Shown: positions 1-9,157, counted from the first letter of the stretch. The stretch is DNA of 64,000 bases from Spirosoma rhododendri (GCF_012849055.1 NZ_CP051677.1:4975001-5039000), one strand, 5' to 3'. A program made the numbers and translations. The notes: generated by a model from the letters alone, not told the origin.

Positions 1-624
1 CTGAATGTCAGACGCGCTGGCCCGTATGGCGAGGATTGTTGCGTCGATGATGTCGTCTGGTTTTACGTCTTTTCGTTTCGTAACGCGCATCGTATTCGCG
101 ATTACAGCCGGATAATCAGCAGCCTGGGCCGCAATAAGTGTCAGCCGGTCAGCGGTACCCGCTGGCAGTGCTTTTTTCGACAGCAACGGTTGCCGGTTGT
201 TGAGAAAGTAAAAGCAGAGTTCTGGGTGGGCTTCGACCAGCGGCAGGTCGGTGCGGGTGGCGATAAACCGGGCTGCTTCTTTAATCTTGGGGCAGATATT
301 CCAGCTTTGTATCGACAAACCGTTACCAAGATGGAGCCGATTCATGCGGTTTGCTTCGGCATAGTCAGTGGCATAAACGGCCGAGCGGTGTGGCGTCAGA
401 AAGACAGATGACCTCTTCTTCGGTCCCAACAGCTTTTGAGCCGCTACCTCGCAGGGGCGATACGCGTGGTCGGCAAATTCCAGCGGCATGTCGATCAGGG
501 CGAGCCGAATCGGCATTTCTGGCAGGTCGTCCAGCGAGGATACAAACAGGTAACTGAGCGTTTTATCCTCGTCGATCATAGCCACAATCCAGCCGCCCCG
601 GCAACCATCTATTCCCAGATACAT
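1..624 (-). CDS. DUF429 family protein, C-terminus cut by window edge
   Basis: The reading frame starts with ATG at 624 and stays open for 208 codons to the left edge, so the C-terminus lies outside the window. The N-terminus reads MYLGIDGCRGGWIVAM, followed by DMPL, PKKRSSVF, EAHPE near the middle and DDIIDA near the edge. These are the acidic and glycine motifs of the DUF429 family, which has an RNase H-like fold and predicted nuclease activity. No biochemical role can be read from the sequence. It is divergent from the dehydrogenase that follows, with a 144-base gap. Confidence 0.8.
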   Translation of the reverse strand, partial: MYLGIDGCRGGWIVAMIDEDKTLSYLFVSSLDDLPEMPIRLALIDMPLEFADHAYRPCEVAAQKLLGPKKRSSVFLTPHRSAVYATDYAEANRMNRLHLGNGLSIQSWNICPKIKEAARFIATRTDLPLVEAHPELCFYFLNNRQPLLSKKALPAGTADRLTLIAAQAADYPAVIANTMRVTKRKDVKPDDIIDATILAIRASASDIQ

Positions 625-768
625 CGTGCTTCGTTTCGCTTTATCGCTTTATGGCTATCCGCCAACTATTTTTGGTGATTGACAAACAAACCCGGCCTGA
701 GACGGATTCTGAAACCGGTACCCGCTGGTACTGTACCACAGGCAAACGACCTGAACCCAATTTTAGCG

Positions 769-1560
769 ATGAACGAACTACCGATAACACAAAGCGTTTT
801 AGACCTCTTCCGGCTAACCGGACAAACGGCACTGATAATCGGTGGCAACCGAGGACTGGGCCTGTCTATGGCGCAGGCACTGGCCGAAGCCGGAGCCAAC
901 CTTGTTATTGCCGCCCGCGATGCAGCCACCAACCAGCAGGCGGTCGAACTGCTCACGGCGCGCTACGGAATCGAGTGCATCAGCACGGTGTGCGACGTAA
1001 CAGACGAACACAGCATCGACGCCACCGTGGCCCGCGCCGTGGAGCGGTTCGGAAAAATTGACATACTGATAAACTCGGCGGGCATCAACATCAGAGGCCC
1101 CATCGAAACGCTTTCGCCTGCCGATTTCACCAGCGTGCAACAGGTCAACGTCACCGGTACCTGGCTGGCCTGCCGCGCGGTAGTGCCGGTAATGAAACAG
1201 CAGGGCTACGGCCGGATTGTCAATATGGGCTCGATGCTCGCACTGACGGCAATGACCGACCGCACGCCCTACGCCACCAGCAAAGGCGCTGTTCTGCAAC
1301 TGACCCGCGCCCTGGCTATGGAATTGGCCAAAGAAGGCATCACGGTCAACGCCATTCTGCCCGGCCCGTTTGCGACCGACATAAACCTGCCGCTGCTGAA
1401 CGACCCCGAAAAGTACCAGGCCTTCGTTAACAAAATCCCGATGGGACGCTGGGGCGAACTGCACGAGATTGGCGGTATCGCGCTGTTTCTGGCCAGCCGG
1501 GCCTCCGGCTACGTCACAGGGGCGGGCTTCTCGGTCGACGGGGGCTGGGTGGCTCAGTAA
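769..1560 (+). CDS. SDR family oxidoreductase (gluconate 5-dehydrogenase-like)
   Basis: A 263-residue classical short-chain dehydrogenase. The N-terminal Rossmann motif GGNRGLGLS follows a short lead (LFRLTGQTALIIGG). Next come NSAG, the catalytic Ser in NMGSM, YATSK with the catalytic Tyr and Lys, and the C-terminal GYVTGAGFSVDGGW. The family interconverts alcohols and ketones with NAD(P). The N-terminus resembles gluconate 5-dehydrogenases, but the substrate is uncertain. The frame is open upstream to 679; the ATG at 769 was chosen because homology starts there. It converges on the epimerase-like gene with only 6 bases between. Confidence 0.82.
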   Translation: MNELPITQSVLDLFRLTGQTALIIGGNRGLGLSMAQALAEAGANLVIAARDAATNQQAVELLTARYGIECISTVCDVTDEHSIDATVARAVERFGKIDILINSAGINIRGPIETLSPADFTSVQQVNVTGTWLACRAVVPVMKQQGYGRIVNMGSMLALTAMTDRTPYATSKGAVLQLTRALAMELAKEGITVNAILPGPFATDINLPLLNDPEKYQAFVNKIPMGRWGELHEIGGIALFLASRASGYVTGAGFSVDGGWVAQ

Positions 1561-1566
1561 GCCCGG

Positions 1567-2478
1567 TTATTCCCCAGGCTCGGCTTTCACGTATTTCCGC
1601 CAGTTGTGCTGCTCCCTGAAGCCCAGTACGTCCCGGATTTTACGATTGGAAAACAACGCTTCGTTCTCCCCCATTTCGCGCGTGATAGGTACGTTGGGAA
1701 AGAATCGTGCCGCCAGTTCTTTGGTCGGAATAATGGCTCCGTTATGATCGTTTCCGGCGTTGAAAATCTGAAAGCCAAGACCGTCTTTTTGCAGGCATAA
1801 ATCCACAATCTGCCCCAGATCCCGCGCGTCGATGTAGCAGAAAGCATTCCGGCGTCGCACTTCGGGGTGCGCGAAATAGTGAGGAAACAGTTCGGCGTAT
1901 TCGTGCGGCTCGATCACGTTGCCAATGCGCAGGGCATAAATATCCACCCCCGACCGTCGCTGGAAGCTGCGGGCCGTTTTTTCGTTGACCACCTTCGACA
2001 TGCCGTAGCTGTCCATGGGGTCAACGTCGTAATCTTCTTCGAGCGGCAACACGTGGGGATCAGTTTGCCCGTCCGAAAAACAGATACCGTAAGTAGTTTC
2101 CGACGACGCGATAATGATCTTTTTGATACCCAGCTTCACAGCCGCTTCGATCACGTTATAGGTACCTATCGTGTTGACTCGAAACGTTTCGTTGTCCGGT
2201 TTGAGCAGGATTCGGGGTATGGCCGCGAAATGGACCACCGCGTCAAATTTGGGCACGCCATGACCCGGTTCCAGTTCAGCAAACCCAACATACGAACTCA
2301 TGGCATTGAACACCTGTCCGGAGTCCGTGACATCGACAATTAGGTTCTCAACCCCGGGATGGTCGAGGGGCGTCAGGTCGACGTTCAGCACTTTATGCCC
2401 CTGATTGAGCAGGTAGGGAACGACGTGTTTGCCGGCTTTGCCCGATCCGCCCGTAAAAAGTAATCGCATCTTGGTCAT
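1567..2478 (-). CDS. NAD-dependent epimerase/dehydratase family protein
   Basis: A 303-residue extended short-chain dehydrogenase. The NAD-binding motif TGGSGKAGKHV sits at the extreme N-terminus, an acidic residue follows beta-2 (NVDL), and the catalytic YGMSK (Tyr, Lys) lies in the middle after the Ser region SSETTYG. Members act on nucleotide sugars or sugar acids; uronate dehydrogenases have a similar layout, but the substrate cannot be fixed here. A second ATG at 2469 (MRLLFTGG) is an equally good start. A terminator upstream isolates it from the thioredoxin-like gene, so it is probably monocistronic. Confidence 0.75.
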   Translation of the reverse strand: MTKMRLLFTGGSGKAGKHVVPYLLNQGHKVLNVDLTPLDHPGVENLIVDVTDSGQVFNAMSSYVGFAELEPGHGVPKFDAVVHFAAIPRILLKPDNETFRVNTIGTYNVIEAAVKLGIKKIIIASSETTYGICFSDGQTDPHVLPLEEDYDVDPMDSYGMSKVVNEKTARSFQRRSGVDIYALRIGNVIEPHEYAELFPHYFAHPEVRRRNAFCYIDARDLGQIVDLCLQKDGLGFQIFNAGNDHNGAIIPTKELAARFFPNVPITREMGENEALFSNRKIRDVLGFREQHNWRKYVKAEPGE

Positions 2479-2581
2479 GTGTTGGTCTGGTCAAGTAATT
2501 AGTCACTGACAGTTCTATAACCAGCCCCACCGGAAAACGTCACGACCTTTCCCGTCAAATACCTCTCCGTGGCCGCACAAA

Positions 2582-2622
2582 AAAGTAAAGGGGCTACCGA
2601 ACATCGGTAACCCCTTTACTTT
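2582..2622 (-). terminator. Rho-independent terminator
   Basis: Two 19-base arms (2582-2600 and 2604-2622) pair with one mismatch around a 3-base loop. On the minus strand the hairpin is followed by a run of T (A run at 2579-2584 on the plus strand). It ends the gldC/thioredoxin-like transcript before the epimerase-like gene. Confidence 0.75.
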
Positions 2623-2667
2623 GGAATGACAATAGACTGAAAACCGGATACTGTAAACCGTATACCC

Positions 2668-3873
2668 CTACTTCAACCGGCCCAGTTGCTCGGTGTTGCG
2701 GGCGGTGCTGATGCCGCTGGTGCGGGCCAGCTCCATTGATTTCTGCGCGGCTGCGCGGGCGTCGGCGGCTTTACCGGCCCGGCGATACGCTTCGGCCTGC
2801 TCGTAATACAGATCCGACTGCTCTTTCGCCGGTGGGCGCATGGCTAAGCCTTTGCTCGTCCATTTCACTACGGTCGGCACGTCGCTGGCGTCGGGGCTGG
2901 AGCGGTTGAACAGGTGCGCGATGTAGATGTATTCAGGCACCGATAGCTGGTTCGAGTTCACCTGATTATCCATCCGCTCAGCCGCTTTGGCGGTCTGCTT
3001 CGCCCGGAAATAAGCGTTCACCTCGGGCAACAGCGTCCGGTTGGCAGCCTGTTTCGGGTCGACCCCGATCTTAATCAGATCCTGCTTGACCTGTATCACT
3101 TTGCTAACCGGGTATTGCGCGCCCCGGCTGCTGTACAACGACGACATGATAATATTCTCGGCCACGTTATAAGCCGTTATGTTCTCGTTGTCGTACCGTT
3201 TGTACTTGCTCAAGTTGTCGATCATGTACTGCGCCATCGGGTTCTCAAAATCGAGCACCAGCTTTTGCAACGCCAGATAGTTGGTCTGGTTAGCGTAGTT
3301 GGCCGCCGATTGTGTTTTGGCGTAGTCGTTCATGGCCGCGATACCCGATGCCGTGTCTTTGGTAATGCGGCACAACATGGCGTAGTCGATCAGGAAATTG
3401 GCGGCACGCTCCCCCTGCTGGTAGCGCGATTTCATATTCTGGCTGCGCGTCTGCGGGTTGAGCGCCACCGTCCCCTGCCGGATCACCTCATCGACCGAGT
3501 TATTGCTCATCGCGAAGTGGACCATGTTCTGCTGCGGGTCGAAGTACAGAAACAGCGGCAGCGACGGCACAAAAATCCGTTGGCTGGCCAGAAACTGCTG
3601 CGTCGACGGCAGAGCAATATCCAGCTTCGTGCTTAGAAACTTGTCGTTGTAATACCGGCCAACCCGGCTGTCGGCAAGCGTCGGTATGAAGCTTTGGCAG
3701 ATATGGCAGGTCGGCGAGAAGATCTCGATGAATACCGGTTTTCCCGTCCGGCGGGCTTCCTGAAACAAACCGGCGACCGGCGTCGACTTAAACTGAATTC
3801 CACCCGACTTTGACGCGGTTTTCTGACCCATCGCCAGATGCGTCAGCAGAAGCATTATCAGGATTTTTTTCAT
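2668..3873 (-). CDS. Secreted thioredoxin-fold protein with helical C-terminal region
   Basis: A 401-residue protein with a cleavable signal peptide (MKKILIMLLLTHLAMG). A thioredoxin-like domain covers about residues 25-130: GKPVFIEIFSPTCHICQSF carries the CxxC motif CHIC, and a cis-proline-like VPSLPLFLYF follows. The rest (about 140-401) is helical and TPR-like (YYEQAEAYRRAGKAADARAA near the end). It probably works in the periplasm as a thiol-disulfide or scaffold protein. It lies 33 bases downstream of gldC on the same strand, probably one transcript. The substrate is unknown. Confidence 0.7.
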   Translation of the reverse strand: MKKILIMLLLTHLAMGQKTASKSGGIQFKSTPVAGLFQEARRTGKPVFIEIFSPTCHICQSFIPTLADSRVGRYYNDKFLSTKLDIALPSTQQFLASQRIFVPSLPLFLYFDPQQNMVHFAMSNNSVDEVIRQGTVALNPQTRSQNMKSRYQQGERAANFLIDYAMLCRITKDTASGIAAMNDYAKTQSAANYANQTNYLALQKLVLDFENPMAQYMIDNLSKYKRYDNENITAYNVAENIIMSSLYSSRGAQYPVSKVIQVKQDLIKIGVDPKQAANRTLLPEVNAYFRAKQTAKAAERMDNQVNSNQLSVPEYIYIAHLFNRSSPDASDVPTVVKWTSKGLAMRPPAKEQSDLYYEQAEAYRRAGKAADARAAAQKSMELARTSGISTARNTEQLGRLK

Positions 3874-3906
3874 GCGAAGGCAAAGGGTTGGCTGTATCAG
3901 CCGGGT

Positions 3907-4257
3907 TTAGTTCTGTTGACGTTGCTGCTTGATTTCCTCGTCGAGCCGCTTGCTCAGCACCCGGCAGGTGCTCTCGATGTCGGTCGCCATCTGCTTGTCG
4001 TTGGTAGCGTTGATGGCCGTGTCAGCAATACCGCTCATGATTTCGATCAGGAACCGCTTCATATCGATCACTTCCATGTCTTTGGTCCAGAGATCGATTT
4101 TGAGCGTACCGGTTTTATAATGATCCCAGAGCGCGATGGCGATAGCGCGGGTATCGCTCAGCCCTTCGTTGGGGTTTTCGGTGGCGTCCCAATAGATTTT
4201 GTCGGGAATATTCTGGTTGTCGAGTTCGACGGTAAAGTGAATGTCTGACTTTTTCAT
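3907..4257 (-). CDS. gldC: Gliding motility protein GldC
   Basis: This 116-residue protein matches GldC in size and layout: an N-terminal beta strand (KSDIHFTVELDNQNIPDKI), a central LKIDLWTKDMEVIDMKRF and ATNDKQMA toward the C-terminus. GldC is a small gliding-associated protein first described in Flavobacterium johnsoniae; its exact role is not settled. ATG at 4257 is preferred over the GTG at 4263. A TAAATTTG box sits just upstream, matching the TAxxTTTG -7 element, which would give a very short leader. No other gld gene is in the window. Confidence 0.85.
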   Translation of the reverse strand: MKKSDIHFTVELDNQNIPDKIYWDATENPNEGLSDTRAIAIALWDHYKTGTLKIDLWTKDMEVIDMKRFLIEIMSGIADTAINATNDKQMATDIESTCRVLSKRLDEEIKQQRQQN

Positions 4258-4339
4258 AGACACAAATTTACGCAGCCCAACCCAAAACCCCCGACCCTAT
4301 TTCCGAACCTGCACAGGAATGTCGTGTTTTGTCGTTTCG

Positions 4340-4437
4340 TTTAAGGTTTGGTGTTTAACGTTTAACGTTGACACTGAAATCGTGCCGCTTTCCAGCAAGC
4401 GACATTAAACCTTATTCATGAAACGTTAAACCAAGTT
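4340..4437. repeat. Imperfect inverted repeat of GTTTAAGG/AACGTTTA words
   Basis: The gap between divergent gldC and the ArsC-like gene carries repeated GTTTAA-type words on the left and their complements (TTAAACCTT, CGTTAAACC) on the right. Pairing is interrupted and the hairpin looks decayed. It belongs to the same family as the elements at 5176, 7385, 25583, 30730 and 38119. Its position between divergent genes argues against a terminator role. Confidence 0.55.
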
Positions 4438-4438
4438 C

Positions 4439-4783
4439 ATGTACACCCTTTACGCCATTCCCAACTGCGATACGGTTAAGAAAGCCCGGACGTGGCTGGC
4501 CGAAAACGACATCGACTACCAATTTCACGACTATAAAAAGCAGGGTGTCGACCGGCTGACGCTGGTGCGCTGGCTGACGCAGATGCCGTGGACACAGCTT
4601 GTCAATCAGAACGGGCAAACGTGGCGGAAACTGCCGGAGGCCGAACGACCCACCAATGCCGACGACGCCATCGACCTGATGCTGGCGAAACCGTCGGTGA
4701 TTCGTCGGCCGCTGATCGAACAAAACGGGCGGGTTGTGGCGTTGGGTTTTTCAGCGGAGCAATACACGGAAGCCTTCGTGTAG
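4439..4783 (+). CDS. ArsC/Spx/YffB family reductase-like protein
   Basis: A 114-residue ArsC-fold protein. The N-terminus MYTLYAIPNCDTVKKARTWL has one cysteine (Cys10) in the family's active loop, followed by DYQFHDYKKQGVD. The SVIRRPLIE segment near residue 82 is the family's conserved Arg-Pro region. It resembles YffB/Spx-like proteins (glutathione-dependent or regulatory) more than true arsenate reductases, and no ars operon is nearby. It is followed after 13 bases by the haemoglobin gene, so the two are probably co-transcribed. Confidence 0.78.
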   Translation: MYTLYAIPNCDTVKKARTWLAENDIDYQFHDYKKQGVDRLTLVRWLTQMPWTQLVNQNGQTWRKLPEAERPTNADDAIDLMLAKPSVIRRPLIEQNGRVVALGFSAEQYTEAFV

Positions 4784-4796
4784 CTCCCTCCTCAAC

Positions 4797-5183
4797 ATGA
4801 CCAAACGCCTGCTCGATTCGCCGGAAGCTATCCGGCTTTTAGTCGATTCCTTCTACGAAAAAATTCAGGTCGACCCGCTGCTGGGGCCGATCTTCACCGA
4901 CGTCGCGCAGGTCGACTGGTCGCATCACCTACCCAAGATGTATGCGTTCTGGGAGAACATCATTCTGGGCAACAACGCGTATCACGGCCACCCGTTTCAG
5001 CCGCATCTGCTCGTCAACCAGAAACACACGCTGGGCGTTGAGCATTTCGAGCGGTGGCTCCAGTTATTTACAAAAACGCTGGACGAGCGCTTCGAGGGCC
5101 AAACCGCCGACGACGTCCGCCTACGGGCCACCCAGATCGCCGTCGTCTGGAACCGTAAGCTGGAGTATTTAAATGGGGTTTAA
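4797..5183 (+). CDS. Group III truncated haemoglobin
   Basis: A 128-residue haem protein of the 2-on-2 globin fold. Group III features include FYEKIQVDPLLGPIF in the A/B-E region, MYAFWENIILG, the HPFQPHL stretch and the proximal-His region around HFERWLQLF. Such proteins bind oxygen or nitric oxide in the cytoplasm. ATG at 4797 is used because homology begins at MTKRLLDSPE; the longer open frame overlaps the preceding gene. The stop codon lies inside the left arm of the following hairpin. Confidence 0.85.
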   Translation: MTKRLLDSPEAIRLLVDSFYEKIQVDPLLGPIFTDVAQVDWSHHLPKMYAFWENIILGNNAYHGHPFQPHLLVNQKHTLGVEHFERWLQLFTKTLDERFEGQTADDVRLRATQIAVVWNRKLEYLNGV

Positions 5184-5257
5184 CGTTTGAAGTCTAACGT
5201 TTAAGGTTGAAAGCACCGAGCAGCAACCTTGAACGTTAGACTTCAAACGTTAAACCC
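5176..5257. repeat. 34-bp-stem intergenic hairpin, GTTTAACG word family
   Basis: Arms 5176-5209 and 5224-5257 pair over 34 bases with one mismatch around a 14-base loop. The left arm covers the globin stop codon, and the right arm ends 6 bases before the end of the convergent DUF4197 gene. It may act as a bidirectional terminator here, although there is no strong T run. Confidence 0.8.
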
Positions 5258-5263
5258 AAAAAA

Positions 5264-6025
5264 CTACTGCTTACTAAACACCCGCTTCAGCAGTTCCGTG
5301 ACGCGGGCGGCTGGGTTGACGCGGATTTTCTTCTCCTCCTGCGCGACCAGAATAAACAGACCGTCGACGGCTTTGCCGGTCGCGTACTGCGTCAGGTCGG
5401 GGTTTACTTTCTGTACAAACGGCAGGCGGTTGTAGGTGTTAACCAGATCGCCGTAGTATTGCGTAGCCCGGTTTAGTTTGAGCGTACTGTCGACGATGGG
5501 CGTAAACTGGGCTACCAGTTCCTGCCCCGATGTCCGGCGCAGGTAAGCCGTTGCAGCCGTATCGGAACCGCGCAGAATACCCACAGCGTCCTGAATGCTC
5601 ATCGACGTGATGGCTTTCACGAACACAGGTTTGGCTTTTTTGGCGGCATCTTCGGCTGCCCGGTTCAGCGACAGTTCAAACTTATCAACCTGGGGCCCCA
5701 GGCCAATCTGCCGGAGCCGGGCCGCCACCTTCTGCGCGTCGGGGGGGAAGGCAATTTTAATCAGTGAGTTCTTGAAAAAACCGTCTGTCGCCGACGCCTG
5801 CGCCGAGCCATTGCTGGCCCCGATTTCCAGCGCCTGTTTCAGCCCCGACGCAATTTCACTGGCACTCAGCCCACTGATAGAGGCCGTGCTGCCGCCCGTC
5901 ACCTGATCGAGTATCTGTCCAAGTATACCGCGCTTGGCGGGCTGCGTTTTCGAGGAGTCCTGCGCCAATGCGGGCGTTACAAAAAGCGGGGTCAGGCAAA
6001 CCGCCAGACAAATCATCTTGTTCAT
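5264..6025 (-). CDS. DUF4197 domain-containing secreted protein
   Basis: A 253-residue protein with a signal peptide (MNKMICLAVCLTPLFVTPALA). The DUF4197 domain fills the rest. It begins at GLSASEIASGLKQALEIG and includes FPPDAQKVAARLRQIGLG, LNRAAEDAAKKAKPVF, GILRGSDTAATAYLR and the C-terminal GKAVDGLFILVAQEEKKIR. The family is found in the periplasm of proteobacteria and Bacteroidota, and its function is unknown. It is divergent from cinA. Confidence 0.85.
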   Translation of the reverse strand: MNKMICLAVCLTPLFVTPALAQDSSKTQPAKRGILGQILDQVTGGSTASISGLSASEIASGLKQALEIGASNGSAQASATDGFFKNSLIKIAFPPDAQKVAARLRQIGLGPQVDKFELSLNRAAEDAAKKAKPVFVKAITSMSIQDAVGILRGSDTAATAYLRRTSGQELVAQFTPIVDSTLKLNRATQYYGDLVNTYNRLPFVQKVNPDLTQYATGKAVDGLFILVAQEEKKIRVNPAARVTELLKRVFSKQ

Positions 6026-6043
6026 GTACTTGCGTGTTTTACG

Positions 6044-6051
6044 TACTTTTG
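6044..6051 (+). promoter_or_regulatory. Candidate Bacteroidota -7 box for cinA
   Basis: TACTTTTG matches TAxxTTTG and lies 82 bases before the cinA ATG. No TTG lies at the ideal 19-20 base spacing; the nearest are 11 and 23 bases away. Confidence 0.45.
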
Positions 6052-6133
6052 ACCGCCTAACCGGCGAAACGTTTAATCTGTTTTTATGCTGACAGAACGC
6101 CTTTTACCGGCCAACTGTGGCAACATCCGTACT

Positions 6134-7384
6134 ATGAGCAACTCCATCAGGGCCGAAGTAGTTACCATTGGTGACGAAATTCTCTTTGGTCAGATTACCG
6201 ATACGAATACCCAATGGATTGGTACTGAACTCACCAACATCGGCATTCGGGTCGTTCGCAAATCATCGGTCGGCGATCAGGCGCAGGCCATTCTTGACGT
6301 TCTCCACGAAGCACACGGCCGGGCTGACGTCATTATTATTACGGGGGGGCTGGGGCCTACGAAGGACGACATCACGAAAAAAACGCTCTGCGATTACTTT
6401 GGTGTCGGCCTGGTTCGCAACGAAACGGCACTGGCCGTCGTGACGGGTTTCTTCGAGAAACGCGGCCGTCCGATGACCGATCTAAACCGGGGGCAGGCCG
6501 ATCTGCCAGCCAACGCGGTGTATATTCAGAACGATTGGGGAACGGCCCCCGGCATGTGGTTCGAGCATGAGGGGCGGGTCTATATTTCGCTGCCGGGCGT
6601 GCCGTTTGAGATGAAAAGTCTGATGACGCACCGCTTCCTGCCCAAACTGCACGAACACTTCAACCCGCCGATCATCAAGCACAAAATGATCCTGACGGCG
6701 GGCATCGGCGAGTCGTTCCTGGCCGAGCGCATTGAAGACTGGGAAGACGCCCTGCCCCCCCACATCAGACTGGCCTATCTGCCCAGTTTTGGCGGGGTAC
6801 GGCTCCGCCTGACGGCTACCGGCACCGACGACGCACTGCTCACCCGCGAACTCGATCAGCAGGTAGCCGGTGTGCTGCCCATCATTGCCCAGTATGTGTA
6901 CGGCTATGACGATGACACGCTTGAGTCAATTGCCGGGCGGATGCTGAAAGCCAAAGGCTGGACGTTGAGCGCAGCCGAAAGCTGCACGGGCGGGGCGGTA
7001 TCGGCCCGGCTCACAAGTGTACCGGGTTCATCGGCTTACTTCACGGGGAGCGTAGTCAGCTACAGTAACGATGTCAAAATCGCGCAGCTAGGTGTGTCGG
7101 CCGACACGCTGGCAACGGTCGGTGCGGTCAGTGAAGACACTATCCGACAAATGGCCGAGGGCGTACGAAAAGCACTGAACACTGATGTGGGCATCGCGAC
7201 GAGCGGTATTGCCGGACCCGACGGCGGCACACCCGACAAACCCGTTGGTACGGTATGGATTGCCGTTGCTACACCGACCGAAACCCGCACACGACTGCTG
7301 ACGCTGGGGCAGTACCGCGACCAGAATATCCAGTTAACGACAACATACCTGCTGAACCTCCTGCGCGAGCAGTTGGCTGGCTAG
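6134..7384 (+). CDS. cinA: CinA family protein (nicotinamide-nucleotide amidohydrolase)
   Basis: A 416-residue protein, the usual length of full CinA. The N-terminal molybdopterin-binding-like domain (about 1-170) starts AEVVTIGDEILFGQITDTN and contains GGLGPTKDD. The C-terminal amidase domain (about 255-416) contains SAAESCTGGAVSARLTSVPG, SYSNDVK, GIAGPDGGT and KPVGTVWIA. The family hydrolyses nicotinamide mononucleotide to the acid form and some members act on ADP-ribose. Start set at ATG 6134, where homology begins; the frame is open to 6086. Confidence 0.93.
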   Translation: MSNSIRAEVVTIGDEILFGQITDTNTQWIGTELTNIGIRVVRKSSVGDQAQAILDVLHEAHGRADVIIITGGLGPTKDDITKKTLCDYFGVGLVRNETALAVVTGFFEKRGRPMTDLNRGQADLPANAVYIQNDWGTAPGMWFEHEGRVYISLPGVPFEMKSLMTHRFLPKLHEHFNPPIIKHKMILTAGIGESFLAERIEDWEDALPPHIRLAYLPSFGGVRLRLTATGTDDALLTRELDQQVAGVLPIIAQYVYGYDDDTLESIAGRMLKAKGWTLSAAESCTGGAVSARLTSVPGSSAYFTGSVVSYSNDVKIAQLGVSADTLATVGAVSEDTIRQMAEGVRKALNTDVGIATSGIAGPDGGTPDKPVGTVWIAVATPTETRTRLLTLGQYRDQNIQLTTTYLLNLLREQLAG

Positions 7385-7459
7385 TTCAAGGTTTAGTGTT
7401 TATGGTTTAAGGTTGATTGATGCCCTTAAACGCTGAACGTTAAGCCTTAACCCTTAAAC
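7385..7459. repeat. Degenerate GTTTAAGG-family inverted repeat
   Basis: Words such as GTTCAAGGTTTAGTG and GGTTTAAGGTTG occur on the left, with complements (CCCTTAAAC, CCTTAACCCTTAAAC) on the right. Pairing is imperfect. It sits between the codirectional cinA and E2 genes. Confidence 0.5.
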
Positions 7460-7467
7460 TATGAACC

Positions 7468-8939
7468 ATGCTCATTGAAATGGTAATGCCCAAGATGGGC
7501 GAAAGCATTATGGAATGCACGGTCATTTCGTGGCTCAAACAGCCCGGCGACCGTCTTGAAATCGACGAATCAGTACTGGAAGTGGCAACGGACAAGGTTG
7601 ATACGGAAGTACCGGCATCGGCCAATGGCATACTGCGTGAGCTGCTCGTCAGCAATGGCGATGTCGTGGCAGTGGGTGCGCCCATCGCTCGTATTGAAGT
7701 AACGGAAGGCGCTGCCGTCGACAAACCCGCGCCCACCGATCAACCCGAGTCGCCGGATCAAAGTCCGGTTGGTGTGGGCGATGTTGCCCGGCCTGAACTA
7801 GACAACGGTCCAGAGCCTACACAGCCCGCAGCAGAACAGGTAAATCAGGCCGAAAACGAGGAGGTGACCGAATCGGCGCGGGAGATGGAAGCCAGCATCT
7901 CATCGATGAGCAGCCGCCCGGCAACCACCGAAAAGGCCGTGGCGGTATCGCCTACCCAACTCGCCGGCGACACCCCAGCTTTTGTCGACCGGTTCTACTC
8001 CCCGCTTGTGTTGAACATCGCCAAAGAGGAGAATGTATCGCGCGACGAGCTGGACCGCATTCCGGGATCGGGCGCGGAGAACCGCCTGACGAAAAAGGAC
8101 ATTCTCGCGTATGTCCTCGACCGCGCCGAAGGTCCCGCCCCGTGACCGCACCAGCGTCGGCCCCGGCCCCCAAACCTGCAACGCCGTCTGTACCTCCCAC
8201 CCCGGCACCCGCCATCAACGGCTCGGTAAACGGGCAAAGTGACCTGATTCAGATGGACCGGATGCGGAAGATGATTGCGCAGCGGATGGTTGAGTCGAAG
8301 CAGACGTCGCCCCACGTCAGTTCGTTTGTCGAGGCCGACCTGACCAACGTTGTCGAATGGCGCAACCGGGTGAAAGAGTCCTTCAAGAAACAGACGGGCG
8401 AAAACATCACCTACACACCAATTCTGGTCGATGCAGTGGTAAGGGCGATCCGCGATTTCCCGATGATAAATGTGTCGGTGGAAGGAGACAGCATCCGGGT
8501 CAAGAAAGCGATTAACATCGGCCTAGCGGTAGCACTGCCGAGTGGCAATCTGATCGTTCCGGTTATTCACGACGCTGCCCAGTACAACTTGCTCGGCCTG
8601 ACCAAGAAAGTCAACGACCTAACCAAGCGTGCCCGGGAGAACAAGCTCACCGCCGACGACCTGGCGGGCGGCACTTACACAATCTCGAACATCGGCACGT
8701 TCGGCAACCTGATGGGCACGCCGATCATCGTGCAGCCACAGGTGGCCATCATGGCGTTCGGTGCTATCGTCAAAAAACCAGCAGTCATCGAAACGCCACA
8801 GGGCGACTTCATCGGCATCCGGCAATTGATGTTCCTGTCGCACTCCTACGATCACCGCGTGGTCGATGGATCGCTGGGTGGTCAGTTCGTCCGCCGTGTC
8901 GCTGACTATCTGGAGCAATTTAACCCCGAGTCGTTCTGA
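7468..8939 (+). pseudogene. 2-oxoacid dehydrogenase E2 (dihydrolipoamide acyltransferase), one-base frameshift
   Basis: Two overlapping frames make one E2. Frame one (7468-8145) holds the lipoyl domain, with Lys43 in VATDKVDTE, an acidic/Pro linker and the E3-binding domain (VSRDELDRIPGSG). It ends at TGA 8143-8145. Frame two can start at GTG 8142 and runs to 8939: an Ala/Pro linker and the catalytic domain, with His238 and Asp242 in DHRVVDG. Adding one C to the C4 run at 8138-8141 joins them into a 490-residue protein, a normal length. The domain order resembles branched-chain or generic 2-oxoacid dehydrogenase E2. The joined protein would transfer acyl groups from lipoate to CoA. The GTGA overlap would also allow a translationally coupled split gene, but two other genes here show the same lesion, so a missing base in the assembly is more likely. 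Confidence 0.85.
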
Positions 8940-8942
8940 TTG

Positions 8943-9121
8943 TCTTGAACTGTGATTGACGCTGATTATTTGATTTCGCTGATTTCAAAAAAAAACATAG
9001 TCCATCAAATAATCACAGTTCAAGATTGTCTGTACTGTGATTATTTGATTAGTTGATTTCGCTGATTTTAAAAAGAAGAATCACAGTCCATCAGCGTAAT
9101 CAGAAGAATCACAGTTCAAGA
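8943..9121. repeat. Two GATT-word hairpins
   Basis: Two units of about 85 bases stand in tandem. In the first, CTTGAACTGTGATT (8944-8957) pairs exactly with 9011-9024. In the second, ACTGTGATT (9034) pairs with its complement near 9107. Between the arms are repeated GATTATTTGATT and TTGATTTCGCTGATT words. They fill the gap between E2 and the nucleotidase gene, and three relatives follow that gene. Confidence 0.75.
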
Positions 9122-9157
9122 CTAATCACTACTCATTACAAAAGCATACGTTACAAT

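Noticed and set aside
8138..8145. Programmed -1 frameshift in E2, GSIII and proS
   Set aside because: The sites lack a full X XXY YYZ slippery heptamer, and three such events in unrelated genes in 25 kb are less likely than missing bases in C/G runs.
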